Shown here: piece by piece, positions 12,232 to 21,352 of the stretch
How positions within the stretch are numbered: position 1 is the stretch's first letter
How the letters are laid out: each line of letters starts with the position of its first letter
Assembly: GCF_003544815.1 (NCBI RefSeq)
Contig: NZ_CP032100.1
Span: 2,542,001 to 2,606,000 of the forward strand
Direction of reading: 5' to 3'
From: Arcobacter suis CECT 7833
GTDB taxonomy: Bacteria > Campylobacterota > Campylobacteria > Campylobacterales > Arcobacteraceae
DNA length: 64,000 nucleotides
Program-made: the position numbers and the translations under genes
Notes under the pieces: model-generated
The model's input: only the letters and a program-made list of their open reading frames with translations
What the model was told of the DNA's origin: nothing
Databases searched by the model: none

Positions 12232-12260
12232 AAATAGAAGTAAATTTTTTACTTCTATTT
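12232..12260 (+). terminator. Terminator after secG
   Basis: A 13-bp perfect stem AAATAGAAGTAAA / TTTACTTCTATTT with a TTT loop, followed by ATCTTGTTTT, in the secG-frr gap. Confidence 0.85.
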
Positions 12261-12317
12261 ATCTTGTTTTATTTATCAATTTAAATAAAAATTACTAATC
12301 ACAATAAAGGAGAATAA

Positions 12318-12875
12318 ATGTTAGAAGAAATATATGCTCAAACAAAAGATCATATGGAAAAATCTATTGAAGCATTAAAAAAGGATTATAAATCTTTAAG
12401 AACTGGAAAAGTTAATGTTAATATTTTAGATGGAATTAGAATTGATTATTATGGAACACCAACTGATTTAAGTCAAGTAGGTTCTGTTTTAGCTCCTGAT
12501 GCAACTACAATTGTTATTAATCCTTGGGAAAAGAATCTTTTAGGAGCAATTGATAAAGCTATTCAATCTGCAAATATTGGAGTTAATCCAAATAATGATG
12601 GTGTTGTAATCAAATTATTTTTCCCACCAATGACTGTTGATCAAAGACAAAATACTGCAAAACAAGCAAAAGTTATGACTGATAGTGCAAAAGTTGCAAT
12701 TAGAAATATTAGACAAAATGCTAATACAAAAGCAAAAAATCTTCTAAAAGATAAACTAATCACTGAAGATGAGAATAAAAGAGCTCAAGATGAAATCCAA
12801 AAGATAACTGATTCTTATGTTATTAAAGCTGATGAAACTTTAAAAACAAAAGAAAAAGAAATATTAACGGTTTGA
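12318..12875 (+). CDS. frr: Ribosome recycling factor
   Basis: RRF splits post-termination ribosomes with EF-G. The 185-residue protein is full length and has the family signatures [31 protein letters not shown] in part, INPWEKN and the Q-N rich hinge VRNIRQ-like region ([16 protein letters not shown]). AAGGAGAATAA gives a near-ideal binding site. The stop codon sits 2 bases before the pyrE start, so the two are translationally close, and it begins an operon of five genes frr-pyrE-RDD-MFS-mscS. Confidence 0.96.
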   Translation: MLEEIYAQTKDHMEKSIEALKKDYKSLRTGKVNVNILDGIRIDYYGTPTDLSQVGSVLAPDATTIVINPWEKNLLGAIDKAIQSANIGVNPNNDGVVIKLFFPPMTVDQRQNTAKQAKVMTDSAKVAIRNIRQNANTKAKNLLKDKLITEDENKRAQDEIQKITDSYVIKADETLKTKEKEILTV

Positions 12876-12877
12876 TT

Positions 12878-13486
12878 ATGAATGTAGAACAAATATATAA
12901 AGACGCTTCTGCCCTACTAGAAGGTCATTTTAAATTAAGTAGTGGAAATCATTCAAAGTTTTATTTACAATCTGCAAAAGTTTTAGAAGACCCAAAAACT
13001 GCAAAATTATTAGCTGAAGCATTGGCAGAGCAAATTAAAAACTCTGGTATTAAAGTTGATGCTGTTTGTTCACCTGCACTTGGTGGATTAATAGCTGGGT
13101 TTGCCCTTGCAACTGCTTTAGATGTAAGATTTATTTTTGCAGAACGAGCTGAGGGTGAAATGGTTATTAGAAGAGGTTTTGAAGTTAAAGAAGGTGAAAA
13201 CTACATTATTTGTGAAGATATTATCACAACTGGTGGAAGTGCACTTGAAGCTGCAAAGCAAGTTGAAAATGCTGGTGGAAAAATAGTTGCTTATGCAGCA
13301 CTTGCAAATAGAGGATTTTGTTCTAGAGTTGGAAGTACAGTAGAAGCTAAAGACAACTGTAAGTTGCCACTTGATAAACCACTTTTTGCACTTGCAGATT
13401 TTACTTTTGAGATGTATGCACCAGATAATTGTCCTATGTGCAAAGAAGGAAGTGTAGCTTATAAACCAGGAAGCAGAGGAAACTAA
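12878..13486 (+). CDS. pyrE: Orotate phosphoribosyltransferase
   Basis: PyrE attaches phosphoribose from PRPP to orotate, giving OMP in pyrimidine synthesis. The PRPP-binding motif [13 protein letters not shown] is in the middle, with [14 protein letters not shown] near the N-terminus and [14 protein letters not shown] before it. The ATG at 12878 is chosen over a TTG six bases upstream because it removes the overlap with frr. About 202 residues, the length of the short bacterial type. A C-terminal CPMC pair is unusual for the enzyme in general but may be common in relatives. The stop overlaps the next start (TAATG). Confidence 0.95.
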   Translation: MNVEQIYKDASALLEGHFKLSSGNHSKFYLQSAKVLEDPKTAKLLAEALAEQIKNSGIKVDAVCSPALGGLIAGFALATALDVRFIFAERAEGEMVIRRGFEVKEGENYIICEDIITTGGSALEAAKQVENAGGKIVAYAALANRGFCSRVGSTVEAKDNCKLPLDKPLFALADFTFEMYAPDNCPMCKEGSVAYKPGSRGN

Positions 13487-13968
13487 TGGCTAAATGGAGA
13501 GATGTTAAACAAAATAGAGTTCAAGAAGAAAAATCTAATAGGCTTAAAAATAAATTCTCAAAAGATAATTTAGCATCTCTTCCATCAAGACTTAAAGCTT
13601 TTTTAACCGATACTTTTTTAATTACTACTCCTATTTTTTATATAGTTATCTATTTAATTATGGGAAGTGGTGAAGAGTTTGCACAAAATAGAATAATGGG
13701 CTGGGGAATAATATTTGGTGTTCATGCAGCAATTATTTTAATCTTTTGGCTAAAAAATGGTCAAACGCCAGGACTTAAAGCCTACGATATAAAACTTGTA
13801 GATAATATGACAAAACAAGGAGTTTCTGTAATACAAGTTATTGTTAGATACTTAACAACTTTGATTGCTGTTGTATCAATTTTTTTACTTTTTATTCCTT
13901 TTTTTAATAAAGATAAAAAGACCTTTCAAGATATTCTTTCAAACACAATTATAATCAACGACAAATAA
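13486..13968 (+). CDS. RDD family membrane protein
   Basis: A 160-residue inner-membrane protein with the RDD pattern: SRLKAFLTDTFLI (first Arg-Asp helix), a second membrane helix IMGWGIIFGVHAAIILIFW, GQTPGLKAYDIKLVD, and a third helix VRYLTTLIAVVSIFLLFIPFF followed by KKTFQDILSNT. The N-terminal 35 residues are polar and basic. The function of RDD proteins is mostly unknown; some act as Na+/H+ antiporters. Both ends overlap or abut neighbours in the frr operon. Confidence 0.85.
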   Translation: MAKWRDVKQNRVQEEKSNRLKNKFSKDNLASLPSRLKAFLTDTFLITTPIFYIVIYLIMGSGEEFAQNRIMGWGIIFGVHAAIILIFWLKNGQTPGLKAYDIKLVDNMTKQGVSVIQVIVRYLTTLIAVVSIFLLFIPFFNKDKKTFQDILSNTIIINDK

Positions 13969-15056
13969 TGCTTTTTTTCAATCTATCTGCATTTTACTTT
14001 TTTTATTTTGCAGCTGTTGGAGTTTATGTAATATTTTTACCAAAGGTACTTCACGATATTGGATATGGTACTTTTGATATAGGTATTATTTTAGCGCTTG
14101 CACCATTAATGAGATTCTTAACTCCTTTTATGTTTTTAAAACATATTAAATTAAATCAAAAAATGTTCAAAACAGCTCTTTATTTATCTATTGTTTCATC
14201 TGCATGTTTTTATTTAACTATTGAGAATTTTTATTTATTTATGATTAATAATACTTTTTTAGGAGTTTGTTTATCTTTGATTTTACCTTATTTGGAAGTT
14301 ACAGCTATTTCAAATCTTGGAAAAGAAAAATATGGAAAGTCAAGACTTTATGGCTCAATTGGTTTTATGATTATCTCTTTAGTTTTAGCGAAGTTTCTAA
14401 CTCAACCTTATGTTGCAATTCATTATTATTTAGTTTTAAATATTTTAACTGTTATTTTTGCTATTTCTTTACTCAAATATGATATTGAACATAAAAATGA
14501 AGAAAATAATGAACCATTTTCTTTTTTAAAATATTGGCCTTTTTGGATGAGTTTATTTTTTATGCAAATAAGTTTTGGAGCATTTTATAATTTTTTTACA
14601 ATATACGAAACTCAACATGGAATGAGTTTAGAAATGACTTCATATCTTTGGTCTTTTGGAGTTATTTGTGAAATCCTGATGTTATATTTTCAAGCTCCAC
14701 TTTTGAAAAACAATCTATTAACAATCATAAAATTCTGTGTTACAATTACAACTTTTAGATGGGTGCTATTATATTTATATCCTGATTCATTGGGTGTTAC
14801 ATTTTTAACTCAGTCAATTCACGCCTTTTCATTTGGACTTTATCATAGTGCTGTAATTATTTATTTATATAGTTTATATGAAAATAAGAAATTAGCTCAA
14901 CAATTTATGTATGGAGTAGCTTACGGTCTTGGTGGATTTGTGGGAGCTGTTGTTGCAGGTGCTGTTTATGGAGAGTTTTTATTTATTTTTAGTGCTTTAT
15001 TTTCACTATTATCTTTAATTGCACTCTATTTTGTAAAAAACAAAAATTTAATTTAA
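13968..15056 (+). CDS. MFS transporter, MFS_1-like (HcaT/PPP-type)
   Basis: A 362-residue membrane protein with about eleven to twelve hydrophobic helices. The N-terminal pattern LSAFYFFYFAAVGVYVIFLPKVLHDIG and LGKEKYGKSRLYGSIGF is typical of the 3-phenylpropionate/nucleoside-type MFS group. The substrate is not known. It starts directly at the end of the RDD gene (TAATG), within the frr operon, 14 bases before the mechanosensitive channel gene. Confidence 0.8.
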   Translation: MLFFNLSAFYFFYFAAVGVYVIFLPKVLHDIGYGTFDIGIILALAPLMRFLTPFMFLKHIKLNQKMFKTALYLSIVSSACFYLTIENFYLFMINNTFLGVCLSLILPYLEVTAISNLGKEKYGKSRLYGSIGFMIISLVLAKFLTQPYVAIHYYLVLNILTVIFAISLLKYDIEHKNEENNEPFSFLKYWPFWMSLFFMQISFGAFYNFFTIYETQHGMSLEMTSYLWSFGVICEILMLYFQAPLLKNNLLTIIKFCVTITTFRWVLLYLYPDSLGVTFLTQSIHAFSFGLYHSAVIIYLYSLYENKKLAQQFMYGVAYGLGGFVGAVVAGAVYGEFLFIFSALFSLLSLIALYFVKNKNLI

Positions 15057-15070
15057 TAAAAAGAGAGAAC

Positions 15071-16879
15071 ATGAGAATTATATTCTTATTTATATTTTTA
15101 ATATCTACATCATTTGCATTAAGCATTGATAAAAGTTGGTATGAAAATGGTACTAAAGAAGGCTTAGAGAAGTTATATCTTGACCAAACAAAAAAAGTTA
15201 CTTCAATCAAAAACGATTTATCTCCTGAAGATAAAGAACAAGTTGAATATCAACTTTTATTACTAAAAAAACTTCAATCAATAATAAAAGAAGAAAATAC
15301 TTTCATTTTCAAAAATATAGAAGAAATAACTTCTATTGATTCATATATTGAACAAGTAAAAGAGTATTTAAAAAGTATTGATAGTTATAATTCAGTAAAA
15401 AATGAATTTAATGATAACAACAATAAAATGAATCTTTTGGAAGAACAAATAGAAAAATTGACCAATAAAGAAGAAATTGTTGCTATTAATTCGCAGTTAT
15501 TATATTCATATTACAAACTTAAAAATATACAAAATAAATCTACTATTGATGAATATGAAAAATATCAAGATAGTTTTAGAAAAATATTATTAAATAGTTT
15601 AGAAAGTGTAAAATTTACTATTAATCCAAATCTTAAAACTAAAATTGAAAAATCTTTTGAAAATTTTAATGAACTTATTAAAGAAGAAAGAAGATTAACT
15701 CTTTCATATGATAAAGCAAAAATTACTGAAAATGAAATAAAAATAAAAGCTCTTGATTTACAAATTGAACAATTAAAACTTGATAAATCAAAATTAATAA
15801 ATCAAATTGTTTATTCAAAAATTGAAGAGTTATTACCATTATTAAAAGAAAAAAAATCTGCATATTTTGATTTGTATAATCAATTACAAATATTTATAGA
15901 AGATAATCAAGCTAATTATGAATCACTAAATGAGCTTTTCAAATATCTATCTAGAGAAAGATTAGGAGTTACAAAAACAACTTTTGCGGATACAAAACAA
16001 AGTTTTATTGATATTATTAAATTTGGTTGGACAGAGATAAATAATCCTATTATCCCAATTGGCGATGGAATATCTATTTTAGCTATTACTAAATTCTTTT
16101 TAATTTTTATTATTGGTTTTTCAATAGCAACATTTTATAAAAAGAAAATTTCAAATGCAACTACTCATTATTTAAGAAATACTTCTATCGCTACAAGAAC
16201 AATGTTGGCAAATCTTGGTTATTACTTTTTGGTTGCTATAACTTTTGTATTTGGCTTAAATTCTGTTGGAATTGATTTATCCTCACTTACAATTCTTGTT
16301 GGGGCATTATCAGTTGGTATTGGGTTTGGTTTACAAAATATTGTTTCAAATTTTATTTCAGGGATTATTTTAATTTTTGAAAAATCTATTCAAGTTGGAA
16401 ATATAATAGAAATTGGAACAGGATTAAGAGGAAAAGTAAATCAAATAAATATGAGAAGTAGTGTTATTACGACTTTTGATAATATTGATATTATTATTCC
16501 AAATGCAACTTTAATTCAAAACAATGTTATAAATCTTACATTTTCTGATGATGTAAGAAGACTTCATGTTCCTTTTGGTATTGCTTATGGTTCTAATATT
16601 GAAGATGTAATTCAAATAATTCTAGATTCTTTAGAAAAAAGTGATTTAATTTATATAAAAACAAATTTAGAAAAATTACCAAAAGTAAGAATGACTTTAA
16701 TGGGTCCTAGTTCAATAGATTTTGAACTTCTTGTTTGGATAAGTGAAAATCCAAATGAAAATGGAATTGGTTCTTCAACAATGTCTGATTTTTTAATTTT
16801 TATTTATAAAACTTTACAAGAAAACAATGTTGAAATGCCTTTCCCTCAAATGGATATACATATAAAACGACCAGTTTAA
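15071..16879 (+). CDS. MscS-family mechanosensitive channel with large coiled-coil N-terminal region
   Basis: The 602-residue protein starts with a signal peptide (MRIIFLFIFLISTSFA), then about 300 residues of Lys/Glu-rich, mainly coiled-coil sequence that should lie in the periplasm, a membrane helix near 333-355, another near 378-400, and the MscS pore helix and beta domain: LTILVGALSVGIGFGLQNIVSNFISGI, split over residues 407-432, followed by VGNIIEIGTGLRGKVNQINMRSS and DIIIPNATLIQNNVIN. It is expected to open on membrane tension under hypo-osmotic shock. The extended periplasmic part resembles MscK/MscM-type channels in layout only. RBS AAAAGAGAG before ATG. Last gene of the frr operon, convergent with zntB. 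Confidence 0.88.
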   Translation: MRIIFLFIFLISTSFALSIDKSWYENGTKEGLEKLYLDQTKKVTSIKNDLSPEDKEQVEYQLLLLKKLQSIIKEENTFIFKNIEEITSIDSYIEQVKEYLKSIDSYNSVKNEFNDNNNKMNLLEEQIEKLTNKEEIVAINSQLLYSYYKLKNIQNKSTIDEYEKYQDSFRKILLNSLESVKFTINPNLKTKIEKSFENFNELIKEERRLTLSYDKAKITENEIKIKALDLQIEQLKLDKSKLINQIVYSKIEELLPLLKEKKSAYFDLYNQLQIFIEDNQANYESLNELFKYLSRERLGVTKTTFADTKQSFIDIIKFGWTEINNPIIPIGDGISILAITKFFLIFIIGFSIATFYKKKISNATTHYLRNTSIATRTMLANLGYYFLVAITFVFGLNSVGIDLSSLTILVGALSVGIGFGLQNIVSNFISGIILIFEKSIQVGNIIEIGTGLRGKVNQINMRSSVITTFDNIDIIIPNATLIQNNVINLTFSDDVRRLHVPFGIAYGSNIEDVIQIILDSLEKSDLIYIKTNLEKLPKVRMTLMGPSSIDFELLVWISENPNENGIGSSTMSDFLIFIYKTLQENNVEMPFPQMDIHIKRPV

Positions 16880-16891
16880 TTTAATATTTTA

Positions 16892-17860
16892 TTAAAGCCA
16901 TTTTTTCTTTTTGAAAATATAAAATTGAGCACTTGTTACCATAACTAAGATTATTGAGAAAATATAAAATGCATTATCATTTTGGGCACCAGGAATTCCA
17001 CCTATATTTATTCCTAAAAGCCCAGTCAAAAAAGTAAGTGGTAAAAATATCGCTGAAATAATAGATAAAATGTACATTTTTTTATTCATTTGATCACTTA
17101 ATGTATTTGATAACTCTTCTTGGATTAAAGAAACTTTATCTCTTATGGTATCAAGTTCCTCAATATGCCTCATAAGTTGGTCATTTGTTTCTCTTAATTC
17201 TATTCTTTCATATTCATTTATCCAAGTGATTTTATCGCTGTACAGCTTGTTTAAAGCCTCTTTTTGTGGAAATAAATATCTTCTTAATATAATAGTTTCT
17301 CTTCTAATAGATAATATTTCATTTCTAAATTTTAAATCCACAGAATCCATTAAATTTTCTTCTAAAGAATCTGTTCTATCTTCTATTTGATTTATAACAT
17401 CTTCCATTCTTGCTGTTATTCTATAAGTTAATTCAGTTAAAAATTCTGAAGAACTTTTTGGTCCAATACCTTTTTTTAAAATATCAACAATTTCTGCAAC
17501 AGATAAAATATCTCTTTTTCTTGTACTAATTATCAAATCTGTAGAAATAAATAACCTAATAGAAACCATATCTTCAGGTTTTGAATTTTTATTTAGATTT
17601 ACACCCCTTAAAGCAATCAATAATGAATCATTTAAAATAGTAGTTCTAGGTCGTGTTTCTTGGGTTAAAAGTGCATCAATAGCAATTGAGTCAATTCCAC
17701 TTTTATTTGTAATCCACTCTATTGCTTCTGGACTTGAATAATCAAAATGAGCCCATAATATTTTCCCATTTGTATTTACATTATTTAGTTCTTCATAACT
17801 TAACTCTACTGCTCCACCTTTTTTATCAAGCAAAAAAGCTATTACTGGTTTTTTTATCAT
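16892..17860 (-). CDS. zntB: CorA-family zinc transporter ZntB
   Basis: A 322-residue CorA-superfamily channel: a soluble alpha/beta N-terminal domain, a long helix, and two C-terminal membrane helices (about 265-285 and 295-315). Between the helices is GINIGGIPG, where Mg-type CorA has GMN; the GIN plus GGIP form is typical of ZntB, which moves Zn2+ with protons. Nine bases separate it from yaaA upstream, so it is in a yaaA-zntB unit. Confidence 0.85.
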   Translation of the reverse strand: MIKKPVIAFLLDKKGGAVELSYEELNNVNTNGKILWAHFDYSSPEAIEWITNKSGIDSIAIDALLTQETRPRTTILNDSLLIALRGVNLNKNSKPEDMVSIRLFISTDLIISTRKRDILSVAEIVDILKKGIGPKSSSEFLTELTYRITARMEDVINQIEDRTDSLEENLMDSVDLKFRNEILSIRRETIILRRYLFPQKEALNKLYSDKITWINEYERIELRETNDQLMRHIEELDTIRDKVSLIQEELSNTLSDQMNKKMYILSIISAIFLPLTFLTGLLGINIGGIPGAQNDNAFYIFSIILVMVTSAQFYIFKKKKWL

Positions 17861-17869
17861 CTTTAACCT

Positions 17870-18610
17870 TTAAATAATTGAATATACAATTTCTGTTTTA
17901 ATTTTTTGTTTTTTTATCTCTTCAATTTTTAGATTTTTAACTTCCATATTCATCAATTCATCAATAGTTTTAATATTATTTTGAGCTAGTAGTTTTAAAA
18001 TAATTCCCCTATAAGCTTTCGCCCAATGACTTACAACTTTTCCATCTTTTATAAATTTCATGGTTGTATATGGTTTTTCTATTTTGTAAAACTTTTCATA
18101 AAATCCAGCTCTTAAATCAATAATATCTTCATCTTTTAAATATTCATCTAAAACTTTTGAGAAATTATCATTGTAAAACTTTTCAATTTTTAAATTAGAA
18201 AAAGTCTCTCCCTGTTTTAATTTATAATCAGGAAGTCCATTATCCCCTGCTTTTAAAACGCCAAAAAGGTTTGAAAAAATCAAAACATTTTCATCAATAT
18301 AAGCTTTTTCATTTGATTTTAATTTTGAATATTCTAAATAATCAAAGGCAACTCCATCATATCTTTGAATTACTTTTGTTGTAGGTGTTTTAAATAAATC
18401 TTTTGAATATTGAGCTAATACATCTTCTTTTTTTGTTCCAAAAAGTTTTATCAACTCTTCTTTTGAAGCATTTGTAATAAAGTCATTATATTGTTTTACA
18501 ATTTCCATTCTTTTCTCAAAAAGTTGCGGAAAAATAAAACTATTTTTATCAAAAGAGATTTCATCTCCACCTGCTATTTTTGTTTCACTTGGAGAAAATA
18601 GTATTTTCAT
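17870..18610 (-). CDS. yaaA: YaaA family peroxide stress protein
   Basis: YaaA (DUF328) lowers free iron and protects from peroxide in E. coli, where OxyR controls it. The 246-residue protein has the family marks KILFSPSETK at the N-terminus, RYDGVAFDYL, LIFSNLFGVLKAGD, DLRAGFYEKFY and SHWAKAYRGIILKLLAQ. The ATGA overlap of 4 bases with the upstream ychJ-like gene shows translational coupling. No regulator box was recognised. Confidence 0.92.
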   Translation of the reverse strand: MKILFSPSETKIAGGDEISFDKNSFIFPQLFEKRMEIVKQYNDFITNASKEELIKLFGTKKEDVLAQYSKDLFKTPTTKVIQRYDGVAFDYLEYSKLKSNEKAYIDENVLIFSNLFGVLKAGDNGLPDYKLKQGETFSNLKIEKFYNDNFSKVLDEYLKDEDIIDLRAGFYEKFYKIEKPYTTMKFIKDGKVVSHWAKAYRGIILKLLAQNNIKTIDELMNMEVKNLKIEEIKKQKIKTEIVYSII

Positions 18611-19035
18611 TTTTGTCCTTCTTCTATAAATTGTCCATCAACATATTTCCAAATTCCCTCTGTTTTTAAAAATCTGCTTTTTTCAATAAACGAAATATCA
18701 GTTTTATCTTGAAATAAAGTAGCTTTAAATGTCACAGAACTTTCAATCTTATCATCTATAAACTCTAAAATCTCCAACTTTTCAAATCTTGTATTTTGTG
18801 AAAAATTCAAAATATCATTATTCCAAGATTTCAAATCTTGTGTAAAATCAGTGTTATTTGGGTGTGTTGTAAAAATTATATATTCACTATTACAAACTGC
18901 AAAGGCACAAAATCTTGATTTCATAAGCTCAAAAGCAGTTTTAGGAAAACTAATTTTATCGTGAAAAGGTTTGCAACATTTTTTATATTTTTTAAAAGAG
19001 CCACAAGGGCAAATATTATTTGGAGAGAACTTCAA
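18607..19035 (-). CDS. YchJ-like SEC-C motif protein
   Basis: A 142-residue protein with an N-terminal SEC-C zinc motif (CPCGSFKKYKKCC, residues 9-21) and then an NTF2-like fold region (AFELMKSRFCAFAV, IEKSRFLKTEGIWKYVDG), the arrangement of the YchJ family. YchJ proteins have no firm function. It overlaps the start of yaaA by 4 bases, so the two form a unit with zntB. The start ATG is 14 bases after an AAGGTTC stretch on the minus strand. Confidence 0.85.
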   Translation of the reverse strand: MKFSPNNICPCGSFKKYKKCCKPFHDKISFPKTAFELMKSRFCAFAVCNSEYIIFTTHPNNTDFTQDLKSWNNDILNFSQNTRFEKLEILEFIDDKIESSVTFKATLFQDKTDISFIEKSRFLKTEGIWKYVDGQFIEEGQK

Positions 19036-19115
19036 AACAGAACCTTATCAAGAATTTTGAAGGATTCTATCATAAATGAAGTAAAAATCTAAAATGGGGA
19101 AATCCCCAAATCAGA

Positions 19116-19466
19116 TTAGAATTTAGGTACGAAACTTGTAGCTTTTTCTATTTTTTTATCAACTGCGTCATTTAACTCTTTTTTCTTCTCTTCTTTTTTT
19201 TCTTCAACTTTTTTGTTTACATTTTCTTTTGAAACTGGATTTGCATCTTTTACATTTCCAACAATACTATCTCCAAAGCCTTTAATGTTTTTTAAATCTT
19301 CAGCAGTATTTATTGTGTTTGTTTTTCTGTATTCAATAATTTGCTCAGCTTTTTTCTCACCAATACCTTTTATACTCATTAATTCTTCTTTTGATGCTGT
19401 TTGTAAATTAATTTCTGCAAACAAAAAAGAACAACATAACATTAATAATGCAACTAATCTTTTCAT
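19116..19466 (-). CDS. ComEA-like secreted helix-hairpin-helix protein
   Basis: A signal peptide (MKRLVALLMLCCSFLFA) is followed at once by a helix-hairpin-helix DNA-binding domain: INLQTASKEELMSIKGIGEKKAEQIIEYRK and NIKGFG (residues 19-75), then a Lys/Glu-rich coiled tail. ComEA binds incoming DNA in the periplasm during natural transformation; this gene is a candidate for that job in the organism. It is monocistronic with AAAAGGAGAAA before the ATG. Confidence 0.85.
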   Translation of the reverse strand: MKRLVALLMLCCSFLFAEINLQTASKEELMSIKGIGEKKAEQIIEYRKTNTINTAEDLKNIKGFGDSIVGNVKDANPVSKENVNKKVEEKKEEKKKELNDAVDKKIEKATSFVPKF

Positions 19467-19622
19467 TTTTTCTCCTTTTAGAATGATTCAGATGATTATA
19501 ACAAAATAATTTTAAAAGATATTTATATAGTAGTAATATTTTCTACTTCTTCATAGTTATTATTTAACTTAGAAGTTTTAAATATCTAAGTATGATTTGA
19601 GTAGACGAATTAGATAATAGTT

Positions 19623-20189
19623 CTATTCTCCAATTTCTGATAATTCTCTTACTATTGTAAAAGCAATCATTTCAATATCAATAGGTTCATCTTCTGCATC
19701 CCAGTTAAATGCTGCAATTTCTAAATTTACTGCAATATCTTTTGCATAACTATATTTTGTTGTTGATATAGGAATACTATAAGATACTAATAATTTCTCA
19801 TTATTATCTAAAATATCAATGTCATAATCAAAATGAGGTTTATTTAAAGCATTTCCGCCATAATTGTATCTTCTTTCATAATTTAATGTTATTCTTACTT
19901 TATATCTATTTTCAGTACTTCCTAACAGATCTTTTTCTTTTAATTTTTGATTAATAAATTGAACAAAAGAATCTTTTAATTCATTTTCATTTTTGAATGT
20001 TTTATTTTCTAGATTTCTTCCATGTCCATGAGATAATGTCAATTTAAAATCTTCTATTACATATTTAGCTTCCCCTTTTTTTATTGGAGTTGGTTCAACT
20101 TTATAGTTATATATAGAGCCACATCCAACAAAAAATGTTACTAATAAAGCAACAACTATATAACTCAAACTTCTTTTTATATTTTTCAT
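19623..20189 (-). CDS. Putative lipoprotein, unknown family
   Basis: About 188 residues starting MKNIKRSLSYIVVALLVTFFVGCGS: a lipoprotein signal with the acylated cysteine in the VGCG box. This start is preferred to a Met 12 codons upstream because AAGGAAAG lies right before it and gives a normal signal peptide. The mature part is mixed alpha/beta with no motif that I recognise (ENRYKVRITLNYERRYNYGG; PHFDYDIDILDNNEKLL). It is one of three lipoprotein genes in a row on this strand, each with its own gap. Confidence 0.75.
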   Translation of the reverse strand: MKNIKRSLSYIVVALLVTFFVGCGSIYNYKVEPTPIKKGEAKYVIEDFKLTLSHGHGRNLENKTFKNENELKDSFVQFINQKLKEKDLLGSTENRYKVRITLNYERRYNYGGNALNKPHFDYDIDILDNNEKLLVSYSIPISTTKYSYAKDIAVNLEIAAFNWDAEDEPIDIEMIAFTIVRELSEIGE

Positions 20190-20305
20190 TTTCTTTCCTT
20201 TTAATTTTATAAAACTATTTTCCAAACATTTCTAATCAACTTACACAACCTTATTAAATTAAAGTATCACAAAACTAACAATTACTATTGTTTGTATTTT
20301 CTTCT

Positions 20306-21091
20306 TTATTTTAGATTTCTTAATTGTTCTGACAATTTATTAACTTCTTTACTATTTCCCTCAGCTTGATATATTTTTATTAATTCTTGAATAGCTAAAG
20401 GATAATTATTATTTGCTGCTTTTATATAAAGTTCTTTTGCTTTATTAATATTTTGAGGGACACCTTCTGCATTTTTATACATTGCTCCTAAATCGTAAAT
20501 TGCTGGTGTGTAGTTTGCATTTGAAGCTAATTCTAATAATCTAAAAGCTTCTTTATAATCAATATTTACACCATCACCTTTTAGATACATTAGTGCTAAA
20601 GTATGTTGTGCAGGAGTAAAGTGTTTTGCAGATAAATTTTTGAATATTTCTGAGGCTTCTTTAAAATTCTTATTTTCTATATAATTAAATGCCTGAACAT
20701 ATTGTTTGATTAGTTCATCATTTTTTACAGATAATCCAATTAAAATTGATTTCTCAGTTAAAAAAGATTCTTTCACAAATGCAGTAATTTCACCACAATT
20801 CTTACAACCATCCACATAGTTACCTTTTATTAAAAGAGTTGTATCAACATTAGCTGTAGGTGTTTTATAATAGTATTTATATATTGAGAAACTATTTGAA
20901 CCATTAAGATTTATCGAATAAATAGCAGGTTCTCCTAATAAATCTATAACATCTTTTTTTGTGCTCTTTTGAACTTCTAATGTTTCAATTTGAGGTTTAG
21001 AGTTTATATATCCTTGTGTTAAAATTGAACAACCACTCATCATTAATAATATAGCTACCATTGCTATATATTTAAAAAGTACTTTACACAT
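20306..21091 (-). CDS. Sel1-repeat lipoprotein with SmpA/OmlA-like N-terminal part
   Basis: A lipoprotein signal (MSGC box at about residue 18-21) is followed by VQKSTKKDVIDLLGEPA, the pattern of small outer-membrane lipoproteins of the SmpA/BamE type, then a pair of cysteines (DGCKNCG) and three Sel1-like repeats (about 150-250: HTLALMYLKGDGVNIDYKEAFRLLELAS; YDLGAMYKNAEGVPQNINKAKELY). Sel1 repeats mediate protein contacts. The function is not known. 261 residues. Confidence 0.75.
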   Translation of the reverse strand: MCKVLFKYIAMVAILLMMSGCSILTQGYINSKPQIETLEVQKSTKKDVIDLLGEPAIYSINLNGSNSFSIYKYYYKTPTANVDTTLLIKGNYVDGCKNCGEITAFVKESFLTEKSILIGLSVKNDELIKQYVQAFNYIENKNFKEASEIFKNLSAKHFTPAQHTLALMYLKGDGVNIDYKEAFRLLELASNANYTPAIYDLGAMYKNAEGVPQNINKAKELYIKAANNNYPLAIQELIKIYQAEGNSKEVNKLSEQLRNLK

Positions 21092-21140
21092 TTTTTTTCC
21101 TTTATATAAGTATTTGGGAATAATAGAGAAAAAGTCTTAA

Positions 21141-21255
21141 TTTTGTTCCCACGCTCTAGCTTGGGAATACATACTTTTAGTAAAACAATATTCCAATTTA
21201 TCTCACCTTTTTTTATCTGTATTCCCACCGAGAATATTGAGAACGAGCTAAAGAG
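21141..21255. repeat. Degenerate repeat with GTTCCCACGC/GGGAATACA motifs
   Basis: In the 261-base gap between two lipoprotein genes, GTTCCCACGCTCTAGCTTGGGAATACA and later TGTATTCCCACCGAG...GAGAACGAG occur; GGGAATACA (21163-21171) and TGTATTCCC (21218-21226) are exact inverses. Related GTTCCCACGC...GTGGGAA sequences are dispersed intergenic repeats in many proteobacteria. Whether it recurs in this genome cannot be seen from one copy. Confidence 0.45.
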
Positions 21256-21352
21256 ACGTTATAAACTTCTCTTTATTCTATTTTTTAAAATATTTTATAT
21301 GTTTTTCTAATAAGAAAACGCTTTAGCTCTTTTGAATTGTACAGTTTATCAA

